Below, one piece after another: positions 16,269 to 23,594 of a stretch of 29,814 bases of DNA. Position numbers and translations under genes: made by a program. The stretch's first letter is position 1. Each line of letters opens with the position of its first letter. The notes beneath the pieces were generated by a model. It was not told where the DNA came from. It made no database searches and saw only the letters and a list, made by a program, of their open reading frames with translations. The DNA comes from an uncultured Bacilli bacterium (GTDB taxonomy: Bacteria > Bacillota_I > Bacilli_A > RF39 > UBA660), in NCBI GenBank assembly GCA_934101495.1, contig CAKORG010000012.1, positions 1-29,814 of the forward strand, written 5' to 3'.

Positions 16269-16964
16269 ATGGAAAATAAAAAGAATACCATTCTTTTAAC
16301 AGTAATCGCTGTTGCAACATTATTAGTTGCAGTTGTTGGTGCTACATTTGCATACTTCACTGCTCAAGGAGGAGCTGCTGTTGATGCAAACATTAACGTT
16401 GCAACTGGTACATCAGCTTCTGCCGATTTTGGTACAGTAAATAACATGACAATTTATGCTGATGCAACAACATTTGCAAGTGGTAAAGGAAATGCAACTG
16501 GTACTTCAACAGGTACAGTTAGTTGGACTGCTCCAGGACAAGTAACTGGACAAACAGCTCCAAGTGAAGCTGAAAGAAGTTTCTGTTACACTGTAACTAT
16601 TACAGTAAATTCAAATACTTTTGAATATTCTCAAGCAGATAGTACAGCAGAATTATTGTTAAATGTTACTAAAGGCGGTACTGAAATTACTACAGGTCTT
16701 ACTGGATTAACTTATGCTACTGTAACTGATGGTTCTGGAGCAACTCTAAAAGGTTGGGATATTACAACTGGTACTCCAACAATCAAGATTCCTGGCGATA
16801 GCGGAAATATTCATAAGATTGTTGCTGCTGCAGGTGCTACAGAAACAAATGCATGGTCAACAAAAGTTACATTAGTTAACTTAAATGCAGATCAAAACAA
16901 GAATACTAATAAGAACTTTGCAGCTACTTTAAGATTTGAAAAAGCAACTTGCCCAGCTGCATAA
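16269..16964 (+). CDS. TasA/camelysin-like secreted fibre or surface protein, paralog 1
   Basis: The product has 231 residues. The signal MENKKNTILLTVIAVATLLV followed by AVVGATFAYFTAQGGAAVDA is a textbook SipW-dependent signal of the TasA/camelysin/CalY group; the mature protein should start near FTAQGG. The mature part is Thr/Ala/Asn-rich and beta-strand-like, with paired cysteines at RSFCYTVTITVN and near the end (EKATCPAA), likely a disulfide. Family members form extracellular fibres or biofilm matrix in Bacillus. A strong ribosome-binding site, a dedicated promoter and a TTCG-capped terminator suggest high expression. The next gene is a paralog with an almost identical N-terminal part. 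Confidence 0.9.
   Translation: MENKKNTILLTVIAVATLLVAVVGATFAYFTAQGGAAVDANINVATGTSASADFGTVNNMTIYADATTFASGKGNATGTSTGTVSWTAPGQVTGQTAPSEAERSFCYTVTITVNSNTFEYSQADSTAELLLNVTKGGTEITTGLTGLTYATVTDGSGATLKGWDITTGTPTIKIPGDSGNIHKIVAAAGATETNAWSTKVTLVNLNADQNKNTNKNFAATLRFEKATCPAA
16324..16405 (+). repeat. 82-bp exact repeat, copy 1 (signal peptide region of TasA-like paralogs)
   Basis: It is identical base for base to 17139-17220. It covers the end of the signal peptide, the cleavage zone and the first mature residues. Sequence on both sides diverges, including at synonymous positions. Confidence 0.9.
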
Positions 16965-16970
16965 TAAAAA

Positions 16971-16997
16971 TAAAATAGGACTTCGGTCCTTTTTTTA
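16971..16997 (+). terminator. TTCG-capped intrinsic terminator
   Basis: AGGAC-TTCG-GTCCT (16977-16990) is flanked by A and T runs. The same hairpin recurs at 17785-17798 after the second paralog. Confidence 0.9.
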
Positions 16998-17030
16998 ATT
17001 CAAAATTTATCAAAATTTGTTATAAAATGA

Positions 17031-17059
17031 TTGATTTTTGTAACATAAAATGATAATAT
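17031..17059 (+). promoter_or_regulatory. Promoter of the second TasA-like paralog
   Basis: TTGATT (17031-17036), 17-bp spacer, TGA then TAATAT (17054-17059). It is a duplicate of the promoter at 16217. Confidence 0.85.
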
Positions 17060-17083
17060 TAAAATAGAGAGGAGATAAGAATT

Positions 17084-17770
17084 ATGGATACTAAGAAAAA
17101 TACAATCCTACTAACAGTAATCGCTGTTGCTACATTACTAGTTGCAGTTGTTGGTGCTACATTTGCATACTTCACTGCTCAAGGAGGAGCTGCTGTTGAT
17201 GCAAACATTAACGTTGCAACCGGTTCACAAGCTTCTGCCGACTTTGGAACAATAAATGACATGACGATTTATGCCGATGCAACAACATTTGCTAAAGGTG
17301 CTGGAAACCGTGAAGGAACATCAACTGGTACAGTTAAATGGACAGCTCCAGGTGCTACAGCAGATCATACACCTGAAGAACTTGAAAGAACTTTTTGTTA
17401 TACTGTAACTATCAAAGTTAATGCTAATACTTTTGGATATACTACAGAAGATAACAAAGCAGAATTATTGTTAAACATTACTAAAGATGCTAACGAAATC
17501 ACTACAGGTATCACAGGTTTAACTTATACTTCAGTAGTTGATGGTAAAGGCATTACACTTAATGGTTGGGATATTACAACTGGAACACCAACAATAGAAA
17601 TTCCTGGCGATAGCGGAAATGTTCATAAAATTATTGCAGATGCTGGCGCTGAAAAAACAAATAGTTGGCAAACTAAAGTAACATTAGTTAACTTAGATGC
17701 TGATCAAAACGGAAATACTAATAAGAATTTTGCAGCTGTATTATCTTTTAATAAAGTTAAATGTCAATAA
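17084..17770 (+). CDS. TasA/camelysin-like secreted fibre or surface protein, paralog 2
   Basis: The product has 228 residues. It shares the SipW-type signal (AVVGATFAYFTAQGGAAVDA) and overall architecture with the gene at 16269: the RTFCYTVTIKVN cysteine, the GWDITTGTPTIEIPGDSGN block, and a final cysteine in FNKVKCQ. The mature parts differ clearly (for example GQVTGQTAPSEAE against GATADHTPEELE), while 82 bases around the cleavage site are identical. It has its own copies of promoter, leader and terminator, so the whole transcription unit was duplicated. It is probably a second subunit or variant of the same surface fibre; that role is inferred from the family. Confidence 0.9.
   Translation: MDTKKNTILLTVIAVATLLVAVVGATFAYFTAQGGAAVDANINVATGSQASADFGTINDMTIYADATTFAKGAGNREGTSTGTVKWTAPGATADHTPEELERTFCYTVTIKVNANTFGYTTEDNKAELLLNITKDANEITTGITGLTYTSVVDGKGITLNGWDITTGTPTIEIPGDSGNVHKIIADAGAEKTNSWQTKVTLVNLDADQNGNTNKNFAAVLSFNKVKCQ
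17139..17220 (+). repeat. 82-bp exact repeat, copy 2
   Basis: It is identical to 16324-16405; see that entry. Confidence 0.9.
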
Positions 17771-17784
17771 TTAAACAATAAAAT

Positions 17785-17805
17785 AGGACTTCGGTCCTTT
17801 TTTTT
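17785..17805 (+). terminator. TTCG-capped intrinsic terminator
   Basis: AGGAC-TTCG-GTCCT followed by a T8 run. The following 17806-17894 holds nothing I can identify. Confidence 0.9.
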
Positions 17806-17894
17806 GTTGGTGGTAACTGAAAGAAAAAATTTAGTTAGCCTAAATATATTGTAGAAATTTAAGTATTTGTTAAACAACTAATTTGTGAAACTTC

Positions 17895-17923
17895 TTGATT
17901 ATGTACAATAATTTTGGTAAAAT
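17895..17923 (+). promoter_or_regulatory. Promoter of the ZIP-SDR-patatin-yebC-CPBP run
   Basis: TTGATT (17895-17900), 17-bp spacer, TGG then TAAAAT (17918-17923). It is the only clear promoter before the five closely packed genes that follow. Confidence 0.85.
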
Positions 17924-17947
17924 ACATACAGAAAAGAGGAATTAAAT

Positions 17948-18664
17948 ATGGCTTTGTTATTAACGCTTTTTAGTGGTTTATTTTTTTTGATTGGCATAAT
18001 TGTATATAAATATATTTCTAATAAAGTGGCATTTTCTAGAATGTCAATCGCCTGTGCTTGTGTGGTTATAATTGGACTTATTTCATTTGATTTGGTACCT
18101 GAAATAATTGAAGTGGGTAATTTATGGTCAATACTTTTTATAGGTATTGGTTTACTTGCATTAATCTTTATCGATAAATTGCTTCCTCATCATGAACATG
18201 AGCACCACGAAAACGATGAAGAGAAAAAAGAACATATAGAGCACATGGAACACGTTAGCCTTATAACAATAATTGCTCTATTACTTCATAATGTAATCGA
18301 AGGCATGGCGTTATATGGAGTATCCACAAGTAATATAAAAAGTGGGTTAATAATGTTAATAGGTATAGGACTCCATAATTTACCATTTGGTTTTCAAATA
18401 GCTCCTTCACTTAAAAATAAGAAAAATATAGCACTCGTTATATTACTTGTTTTATCTGGATTTATTGGTGGTTTAATCTTTAGCATATTTGGAAGTTTAA
18501 ATGAAACTTTAGAAATTATTATTTTATCCCTTACATGTGGAATGCTTCTTCATATTCTATTATTTGAACTTTTAAAAGAAGTTTATGAAGAAATACATAA
18601 AAAAGAAACTATTTATGGTATAATAATAGGTATAATAATATTAATTATAATTAATTGTATATAA
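17948..18664 (+). CDS. ZIP-family metal transporter
   Basis: The product has 238 residues and about 7-8 membrane segments. A His/Glu-rich cytoplasmic loop (about residues 79-100, HHEHEHHENDEEKKEHIEHM) lies between segments 3 and 4, as in ZIP zinc/iron importers. The two family signatures are present but altered: HNVIEGMALYG for HNxPEG in the fourth segment, and GIGLHNLPFGFQIA for HNxPEG in the fifth, where the metal-binding Glu is Phe. Such hydrophobic replacement occurs, as far as I recall, in some Firmicute ZIP branches, so metal binding may be mononuclear. AGAGGA at 17935-17940 is the ribosome-binding site. The next gene begins 11 bases after the stop, so they are co-transcribed. The metal is not determinable. 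Confidence 0.85.
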   Translation: MALLLTLFSGLFFLIGIIVYKYISNKVAFSRMSIACACVVIIGLISFDLVPEIIEVGNLWSILFIGIGLLALIFIDKLLPHHEHEHHENDEEKKEHIEHMEHVSLITIIALLLHNVIEGMALYGVSTSNIKSGLIMLIGIGLHNLPFGFQIAPSLKNKKNIALVILLVLSGFIGGLIFSIFGSLNETLEIIILSLTCGMLLHILLFELLKEVYEEIHKKETIYGIIIGIIILIIINCI

Positions 18665-18675
18665 GAGGTGGACAT

Positions 18676-19590
18676 ATGAAAAAAATACTAGTTGTTGGTG
18701 CTGCAGGTAGCATCGGAGTTCATATTGTTAAATATTTACTTAGTGAAGGAAAATATGAAATAACTATATTAGATTTAAAAAACAAAGAAGTATTTAAAAG
18801 ATTAAAAAGATTTAGAAAAAGAGTTAATATTCTATATGGGGATGTAACAGATAGAGTTTTAATGGAAGCTTTAGTTAAAGACCAAGATTATATTATTTAT
18901 TTAGCTAGTGCGATGCCACCACTTGCAAACATGAAAAAGGGTTTAGCAATGGCTATAGACTATGGAGGGTGCGAAAATATTGTTCGTGCAATAAGTTATT
19001 ATAATCCAAAATGCCATTTGTTTTTAGCATCATCTACGAGTGTATATAAGCATATAGAAAATCCTAGTGTTAAAAGTAAGCTAAAATTAGATGAATATGA
19101 TTATTTTGAAAATGCTAAGATAGAATGTGAAAAATTAGTTAAAGAAAAATTAAAAAATTATACAATATATAGAATACCTTTAGTTTTATCTAATCCTTTA
19201 GAAGAAACCTTTATGTATCATGGAAATAGAGATGATATAATGGATGTAATAACTAAAGAAGATTGTGCTTATGCTTTTGTAAAAGGAATAAAGCATAGTA
19301 ATGAGCTAAATAAGAAAACATTTGATTTGGCAGGTAGTGAAACTATTAAATATGGAGATTTATTAGATAAATTACTTGAAATAAATGGTTTAAGTTTTAA
19401 ATATGTATTAAGTAGAATGTTTTTAGAAAAAGATTATTATAGTCCAGTATGTAGTGATAGAGATGAACTTGAAGAATTGTTGCATTATAGAAATGACTAT
19501 ATAAACGCTTATTATAGTAGATTAAAACTTAAAAATAAGGGAAGAAGATTTCAAAAAATGCTAGGAAGTTTCTTGGTGAATAAGAAATGA
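18676..19590 (+). CDS. Extended SDR, NAD(P)-dependent epimerase/dehydratase-like
   Basis: The product is 304 residues from the ATG at 18676, which follows AGAGGTGG; an in-frame start at 18655 would lie inside the previous gene. The Rossmann nucleotide motif GAAGSIGVHI is at residues 8-17, DVTD follows the fourth strand, and ASSTSVY carries the usual Ser. The catalytic YxxxK appears as FENAK (in YFENAKIECEK), so the Tyr is Phe or shifted by one position. The protein may bind a nucleotide-sugar or nucleotide without normal catalysis. The basic C-terminal tail (KLKNKGRRFQKML) is unusual. The end overlaps the patatin start by four bases (ATGA), indicating translational coupling. The substrate is unknown. 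Confidence 0.82.
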   Translation: MKKILVVGAAGSIGVHIVKYLLSEGKYEITILDLKNKEVFKRLKRFRKRVNILYGDVTDRVLMEALVKDQDYIIYLASAMPPLANMKKGLAMAIDYGGCENIVRAISYYNPKCHLFLASSTSVYKHIENPSVKSKLKLDEYDYFENAKIECEKLVKEKLKNYTIYRIPLVLSNPLEETFMYHGNRDDIMDVITKEDCAYAFVKGIKHSNELNKKTFDLAGSETIKYGDLLDKLLEINGLSFKYVLSRMFLEKDYYSPVCSDRDELEELLHYRNDYINAYYSRLKLKNKGRRFQKMLGSFLVNKK

Positions 19591-20630
19591 AAAGAGGGAT
19601 AGCATTTTCTGGGGGAGGTCTAAGAGGTGCCTATCAGGTTGGGGCTTATAAAGCCTTTTTAGATGCTCATGTTAAAGTAGATGGTTTTGTTGGCACAAGT
19701 ATTGGTTCATTTAATGCAGCAATGTGTGCTAGTGGAAGATTTAAAGAACTATATGATTTTTGGTACAATTTAGATGCTGGTGCAATTCTAGGTTTTAGTG
19801 AAAAATTAGTAAGTAAAACCAATAATGAAGACTATGATTTAGAAATGCTTAATGAAATACTTAACAATATTAAAAGTATTGTTTTAAATAAAGGGATAAG
19901 CACTATTAATTTAAGAAAAAAACTTGAAGAATTTAATATAGGTAAAGATTTATATTATAGTAATAAAGATTTTGGTTTAGTTACAGTAAGATTTAATGAT
20001 TTTAAATCAAAATATTTATTTAAAGAAGAAATACCTAAGGATAAACTTAATGATTATTTAATAGCATCTTGTTTTTTACCAATATTTAAGTTTGAAAAGA
20101 TGATTGATGATAGTTATTACTTAGATGGTGGTTTTCATGATTATATACCAGCGAATATTTTGCTTGAAAAAGGTTATGATAAAGTATATGTCATTGATTT
20201 ACAAGCTATAGGATTAAGAAGACCATATAGTGATAGAAAGAAAATAGTAGTTATTAAACCATCTAGAAAACTTGGTAGCATCCTTGATTTTAAGAAAAAT
20301 GATATTAGAAATAATATAAAAATGGGATATTATGACACTTTAAGAGTATTAAAAGAATTTGATGGTAAAAAGTATATCTTTAAAAAAAGAGGACTTTGGT
20401 ATTATGAATATTTACTTAAAAGCGTAAATAGTAAGGATAAAGAAGAAATGATGAAGTTTTTTGGTACTAAAAATGCTAAAAGACTTGTTATTAAGGCACT
20501 AGAATTTGTGATGAAAAAAGAAAATTTTACATATTTTAATATTTATAAAGCAAAAGATGTAATAAAGAGAATAAGGTATGTAGATAAAGATTATGGAGTT
20601 TATAAGTTTGTAAAAAATATGAATGTTTAA
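19587..20630 (+). CDS. Patatin-like phospholipase
   Basis: The product has 347 residues. The N-terminal patatin domain shows the oxyanion-hole motif GGGLRGAYQVGAY (residues 9-21), the nucleophile elbow GTSIGS with the catalytic Ser, and the DGG motif (YLDGGFHDYIP) with the catalytic Asp. All parts of the Ser-Asp dyad are present, so it should be an active lipid acyl hydrolase of the RssA/YjjU bacterial type. There is no signal peptide, so it acts in the cytoplasm or at the inner membrane face. The C-terminal about 130 residues are basic and unassigned. It is translationally coupled to the SDR gene and followed after 15 bases by the yebC gene. The lipid substrate is unknown. Confidence 0.92.
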   Translation: MKRGIAFSGGGLRGAYQVGAYKAFLDAHVKVDGFVGTSIGSFNAAMCASGRFKELYDFWYNLDAGAILGFSEKLVSKTNNEDYDLEMLNEILNNIKSIVLNKGISTINLRKKLEEFNIGKDLYYSNKDFGLVTVRFNDFKSKYLFKEEIPKDKLNDYLIASCFLPIFKFEKMIDDSYYLDGGFHDYIPANILLEKGYDKVYVIDLQAIGLRRPYSDRKKIVVIKPSRKLGSILDFKKNDIRNNIKMGYYDTLRVLKEFDGKKYIFKKRGLWYYEYLLKSVNSKDKEEMMKFFGTKNAKRLVIKALEFVMKKENFTYFNIYKAKDVIKRIRYVDKDYGVYKFVKNMNV

Positions 20631-20645
20631 GGGAGGAATTTATTT

Positions 20646-21368
20646 ATGGGAAGAGCTTATGAAGTAAGAAAAGCAAGTATACAAAAAACAGGAGCAGCAA
20701 AAGGAAAAGTTTATACAACATTTGCTAAAGAAATATATTTAGCAGCGAAGAAAGGAAGTCCAAATCCAGAAGCAAATGTAACTTTAAAAAGATTAATTGA
20801 TAAAGCTAAGAAAAATCAAGTTCCATCAGATATTATTACAAGAGCAATTGATAAAGCTAAAGGTGTAGGACAAGATGAATATCATGAAGTAGTTTATGAA
20901 GGCTTTGGACCTGGTGCAAGCACCTTAATTATTAAATGTTTAACAGATAATGTTAATAGAACAGTTGGTATGGTTAGAGCTGCCTTTAATAAAGTTAATA
21001 AATCTTTAGGGGTTACTAATTCAGTATCATATAATTATGACCATTTAGGTATTATTTCATTTAAATATGAAAATGATGATGAAATACTTGAAGTACTACT
21101 TAATGCGGGTATTGAAGTAGTGGATATTGAAAAGGAAGATGGATATGTAACTGTTAGTTTAAATCCGAGTGATATGAATAGTGCTAAAGATGAAATAGAA
21201 AAATTAGTGCCAAATGTTGATTATGAAATAGATGAAGTTGGTATGTATGCTAAAGATAAAATTACTTTAGAAGGTGAAGATAAAGAAATATTTGATAGAC
21301 TTTATAATATTCTAGAAGATATTGAAGATGTTTCACAAATATATACTAATGTATCTAATATAGGTTAA
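20646..21368 (+). CDS. YebC/PmpR family protein
   Basis: The product has 240 residues, the standard length. Family landmarks are the start MGRAYEVRKASIQKTGAAKG followed by KVYTTFAKEIYLAAKKG, NVTLKRLIDKAKKNQVPSDI, YEGFGPGASTLIIKCLTDN and NRTVGMVRAAFNKVNKSLG. YebC proteins were annotated as transcription regulators; more recent work links several to translation, relieving ribosome stalling at proline stretches. GGGAGG at 20631-20636 is a strong ribosome-binding site. There is no terminator between it and the neighbouring genes. The family assignment is secure; which of the two roles applies cannot be decided here. Confidence 0.95.
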   Translation: MGRAYEVRKASIQKTGAAKGKVYTTFAKEIYLAAKKGSPNPEANVTLKRLIDKAKKNQVPSDIITRAIDKAKGVGQDEYHEVVYEGFGPGASTLIIKCLTDNVNRTVGMVRAAFNKVNKSLGVTNSVSYNYDHLGIISFKYENDDEILEVLLNAGIEVVDIEKEDGYVTVSLNPSDMNSAKDEIEKLVPNVDYEIDEVGMYAKDKITLEGEDKEIFDRLYNILEDIEDVSQIYTNVSNIG

Positions 21369-21369
21369 T

Positions 21370-22692
21370 ATGGAAGAAAAGAAGAATAATATTTGGGTAC
21401 TTATAGCTAAAGTAGCATTAATATTTGTAATTTTTGAAGCATTTACTAAAATTTTAGGAGTAGTAATAGCATCAAAATTATATTCTAGTTTACTAAATGG
21501 TAAGTATATTATTTATGCTGTTAGTGAATTCGTAGTATTTGTTTTTGCTATAGTTTTACTAATAATTAGAAAAAAATGGTATATATTTAAGGAAAAGAAA
21601 ATTAATTTTGGAGAATCTATTAAACTATGTTTACCAATTTTAGTTTTATCAGTTATTATAGCACTTGCTAATGCCACTGAATTAATTGGTACAGATGTAA
21701 ATGTTAATAATTTAATGAGTTTAATTATATATGTTGTTTTAATTGGTTTATTTGAAGAAATATTTTTTAGAGGTATAATTGAAAATGAACTTTTAGAAAA
21801 ATATAGTAGTAATAAAAAAGAAATACTTATATCAATTATTATTAGTGGGGTAGTATTTGGTGCTGTACATTTAACTAATTTACTGGCTGGTCAAGATTTA
21901 CTTACAACGATGATGCAATTTGTGCAAACAACAGCGATAGGTATTTTATTTGGCATGGTGTATTATAAAACTCGCAATATATGGGCGATGATTTTTCTTC
22001 ATAGTTTCTATGATTTTTCTGTACTTCTTAGTGAAGTTAATCTTGCAACAGATTGCGGTTATGCAAGCAATGTACCAATAAGTATAACAGCAGCAAGTAT
22101 GGTAGCTTCAATTATACTAAGCTTAATTTATTTGCTTTACTCAGCATCTATTTTTGAAGAAAAGAAAACAAAAATATATAATAATGGTATATTTGCTTTA
22201 ATTGGACTTTTCTTTATATCAAATATTTTATTTGGTTTGTTCGGAGCAAGTACAGAAGATTATTATGTATGTACCAATTATGATATAAAAGAGTTTTCTC
22301 AAGTTGAAACCCATTATTATAGCTATGATGATTTTAATTACACTTTAGAAGATGGTACAATTTATCATATTTATAAAAAGAATGATAAGGCAGTACTTGA
22401 AGATAATATCGGAAAAACAAATATAACATTTGACATAGATAATGTTGATAGAGTAGTTGTTATTGATAAGTTCTTAATTATAATGGCCAATGAGAGTGCA
22501 AATGATGTTTTGTATTATAAAGACTTAAATAACATAAATGAAGAATTTAAAACATTAGAATTACCGATGATTACAAGTGTTGGTTATCTTTATAGTAAAG
22601 ATGATAATATGAAATATCCTTTAGTAAAAAGTTATATAAATGATTTATTTGTGTTAGATGGAAATACTTTAAAGAAAGTAGAAAATAAATAA
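21370..22692 (+). CDS. CPBP-family intramembrane metalloprotease with extra C-terminal domain
   Basis: The product has 440 residues, longer than the usual 220-300. The first about 300 residues contain roughly eight to nine membrane segments with the CPBP (Abi/CaaX protease) motifs: EEIFFRG (EExxxR), FGAVHLTN and HSFYDFSVLL, which supply the Glu, Arg and His residues of the active site. After the last membrane segment about 150 residues form a soluble beta-rich tail (DFNYTLEDGTIYHIYKK, DRVVVIDKFLIIMAN) that I do not recognise. The start is one base after the YebC stop, without a clear Shine-Dalgarno site, suggesting coupled translation. The stop codon is the first part of the first 23-bp repeat of the toxin-antitoxin locus. 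Confidence 0.88.
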   Translation: MEEKKNNIWVLIAKVALIFVIFEAFTKILGVVIASKLYSSLLNGKYIIYAVSEFVVFVFAIVLLIIRKKWYIFKEKKINFGESIKLCLPILVLSVIIALANATELIGTDVNVNNLMSLIIYVVLIGLFEEIFFRGIIENELLEKYSSNKKEILISIIISGVVFGAVHLTNLLAGQDLLTTMMQFVQTTAIGILFGMVYYKTRNIWAMIFLHSFYDFSVLLSEVNLATDCGYASNVPISITAASMVASIILSLIYLLYSASIFEEKKTKIYNNGIFALIGLFFISNILFGLFGASTEDYYVCTNYDIKEFSQVETHYYSYDDFNYTLEDGTIYHIYKKNDKAVLEDNIGKTNITFDIDNVDRVVVIDKFLIIMANESANDVLYYKDLNNINEEFKTLELPMITSVGYLYSKDDNMKYPLVKSYINDLFVLDGNTLKKVENK

Positions 22693-22712
22693 AAAAGCTT
22701 TACAAACACGCA
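22690..22712 (+). repeat. 23-bp promoter block, copy 1
   Basis: This is a T, six As, then GCTTTACAAACACGCA. It is identical at 23399-23421 and 23632-23654. It contains the -35 TTTACA and the palindrome AAAGCTTT, and begins exactly at the TAA stop of the CPBP gene. Confidence 0.95.
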
Positions 22713-22728
22713 AGTGATATGATATATT
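22699..22728 (+). promoter_or_regulatory. Promoter of type III toxin-antitoxin unit 1
   Basis: TTTACA (22699-22704), 18-bp spacer, TGA then TATATT (22723-22728). It matches the promoters at 23408 and 23641. Confidence 0.8.
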
Positions 22729-22734
22729 AGGTAT

Positions 22735-22826
22735 GTATTCATGAGATATTTCTCAGAAAATATATGGAAACATTGTTGTCCATTATAGTGGTTCTCACAT
22801 CCAGCTCAAAAGTGACATTAAAAGTG
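22735..22826 (+). ncRNA. Degenerate ToxI-like antitoxin RNA region of unit 1
   Basis: Transcribed leader between promoter 1 and the terminator at 22827. A small hairpin (TGAGA-TAT-TCTCA type) comes first, then two CCA...TG(G) motifs: CCATTATAGTGG and CCAGCTCAAAAGTGAC. The first resembles the CCCA-loop-TGGG core of the 36-nt repeats at 23481-23588 (shared ATAGTGG). The units are shorter (about 25 nt) and diverged. Its place directly upstream of a terminator and toxN is that of a ToxI RNA. Whether it is functional is uncertain. Confidence 0.5.
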
Positions 22827-22860
22827 GGATTATTTTCTATACGAAAATAATCCTTTGTTT
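22827..22860 (+). terminator. ToxI-toxN intergenic terminator, unit 1
   Basis: An 11-bp stem (GGATTATTTTC/GAAAATAATCC) with loop TATAC is followed by TTTGTTT. In known ToxIN loci a terminator in this place sets the ratio of antitoxin RNA to toxin mRNA. Confidence 0.85.
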
Positions 22861-22873
22861 AGGGGGAGATAAA

Positions 22874-23401
22874 ATGTTTTGGTATTCAATAAACAATGAT
22901 TACATAAAATACTTAAAGAAATATGATAAATTTGTACCAAATGTTGAATATAAAAACAAGATGAAATGTTTTTTAGGTATTATTTTGAGATTAGATGGAA
23001 CTGATTTTTTGCACCATTAACATCATATAAGAAAAAATTTGATAACATGAAAAACGATTTAGACTTTTTTTAAAATTATGAATTACAAAACTGGAAAAAT
23101 ATATGGAGCAATAGATTTAAATAATATGATACCTGTTACATCAGCAAACTATACTCGAGTAACATTTGACAATCTTGAAGAATTTAGAATATTTGATAAT
23201 CAGAGAGATAAAAAAATATATTGGAAATTACTAGAAAAAGAGTTAAATTTAATAGACAAAAATACAATTTTTGAAAATGCAAAAATTATATATGTTTTAA
23301 AGAATTTGGCTCCCAAAAATAATATTGCTAGAAGATGTTGTAATTTCAAATTGTTAAAGGAAAAGTGCGAAGAATATTCAAAAATTATGCAAACCAATTA
23401 A
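22874..23401 (+). pseudogene. toxN: ToxN/AbiQ-family endoribonuclease toxin, unit 1, with two compensating frameshifts
   Basis: GGGGGAG at 22862-22868 precedes the ATG at 22874. The frame begins MFWYSINNDYIKYLKKYDKF and breaks after GTDF at the T6 run 23005-23010. With one more T it continues FAPLTSYKKKFDNM and then stops at the T7 run 23065-23071. With one T fewer there it continues from KIMNYKTGKIYGAIDLNNM to the end at 23401. The restored protein has 175 residues and aligns along its length with the intact toxin at 23743: NDYIKYLKKYDKFVP, FFAPLTS, AIDLNNMIPV and RRCCNFKLLKEKCEEYSK. These are features of the ToxN/AbiQ fold, an RNase held inactive by the ToxI RNA. As sequenced only 23078-23401 (107 residues) is an open frame. 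It may be a dead toxin or assembly errors. Confidence 0.75.
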
Positions 23402-23421
23402 AAAAGCTTTACAAACACGCA
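23399..23421 (+). repeat. 23-bp promoter block, copy 2
   Basis: It is identical to 22690-22712 and begins exactly at the TAA stop of the first toxN. Confidence 0.95.
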
Positions 23422-23436
23422 GTGGTATGATATACT
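23408..23436 (+). promoter_or_regulatory. Promoter of the ToxI array
   Basis: TTTACA (23408-23413), 17-bp spacer, TGA then TATACT (23431-23436). It is the best -10 of the three related promoters. The expected transcript start is near 23443. Confidence 0.85.
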
Positions 23437-23480
23437 ATAAGCATATTGATGAGGGAAACCTCAAAAATATAGTTTTAAAA

Positions 23481-23588
23481 AAAAGTAGGAGTACCCAAGC
23501 CAAAGTGGGAATTAAGAAAAGTAAGAGTACCCAAGCTATAGTGGGAATTAAGAAAAGTAAGAGTACCCAAGCTATAGTGGGAATTAAA
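23481..23588 (+). repeat. Tandem array of three 36-nt ToxI repeats
   Basis: Units are at 23481-23516, 23517-23552 and 23553-23588. Unit layout: AAAAGTAAGAGTA, then CCCAAGCTATAGTGGG, then AATTAAG. Units 2 and 3 differ only in the last base. Unit 1 has GTAGGAG instead of GTAAGAG, and CCAAAG in the loop in place of CTATAG. A partial fourth unit (AAGTTAG) merges into the terminator. Confidence 0.95.
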
Positions 23589-23594
23589 AAAGTT

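Noticed and set aside
18676..19602. Reassigned TGA (code 4, Mycoplasma-like) because only one TGA stop (19588-19590) was seen
   Set aside because: Long proteins read through entirely with TGG for Trp and no in-frame TGA; scarcity of TGA stops is normal for AT-rich Firmicutes.
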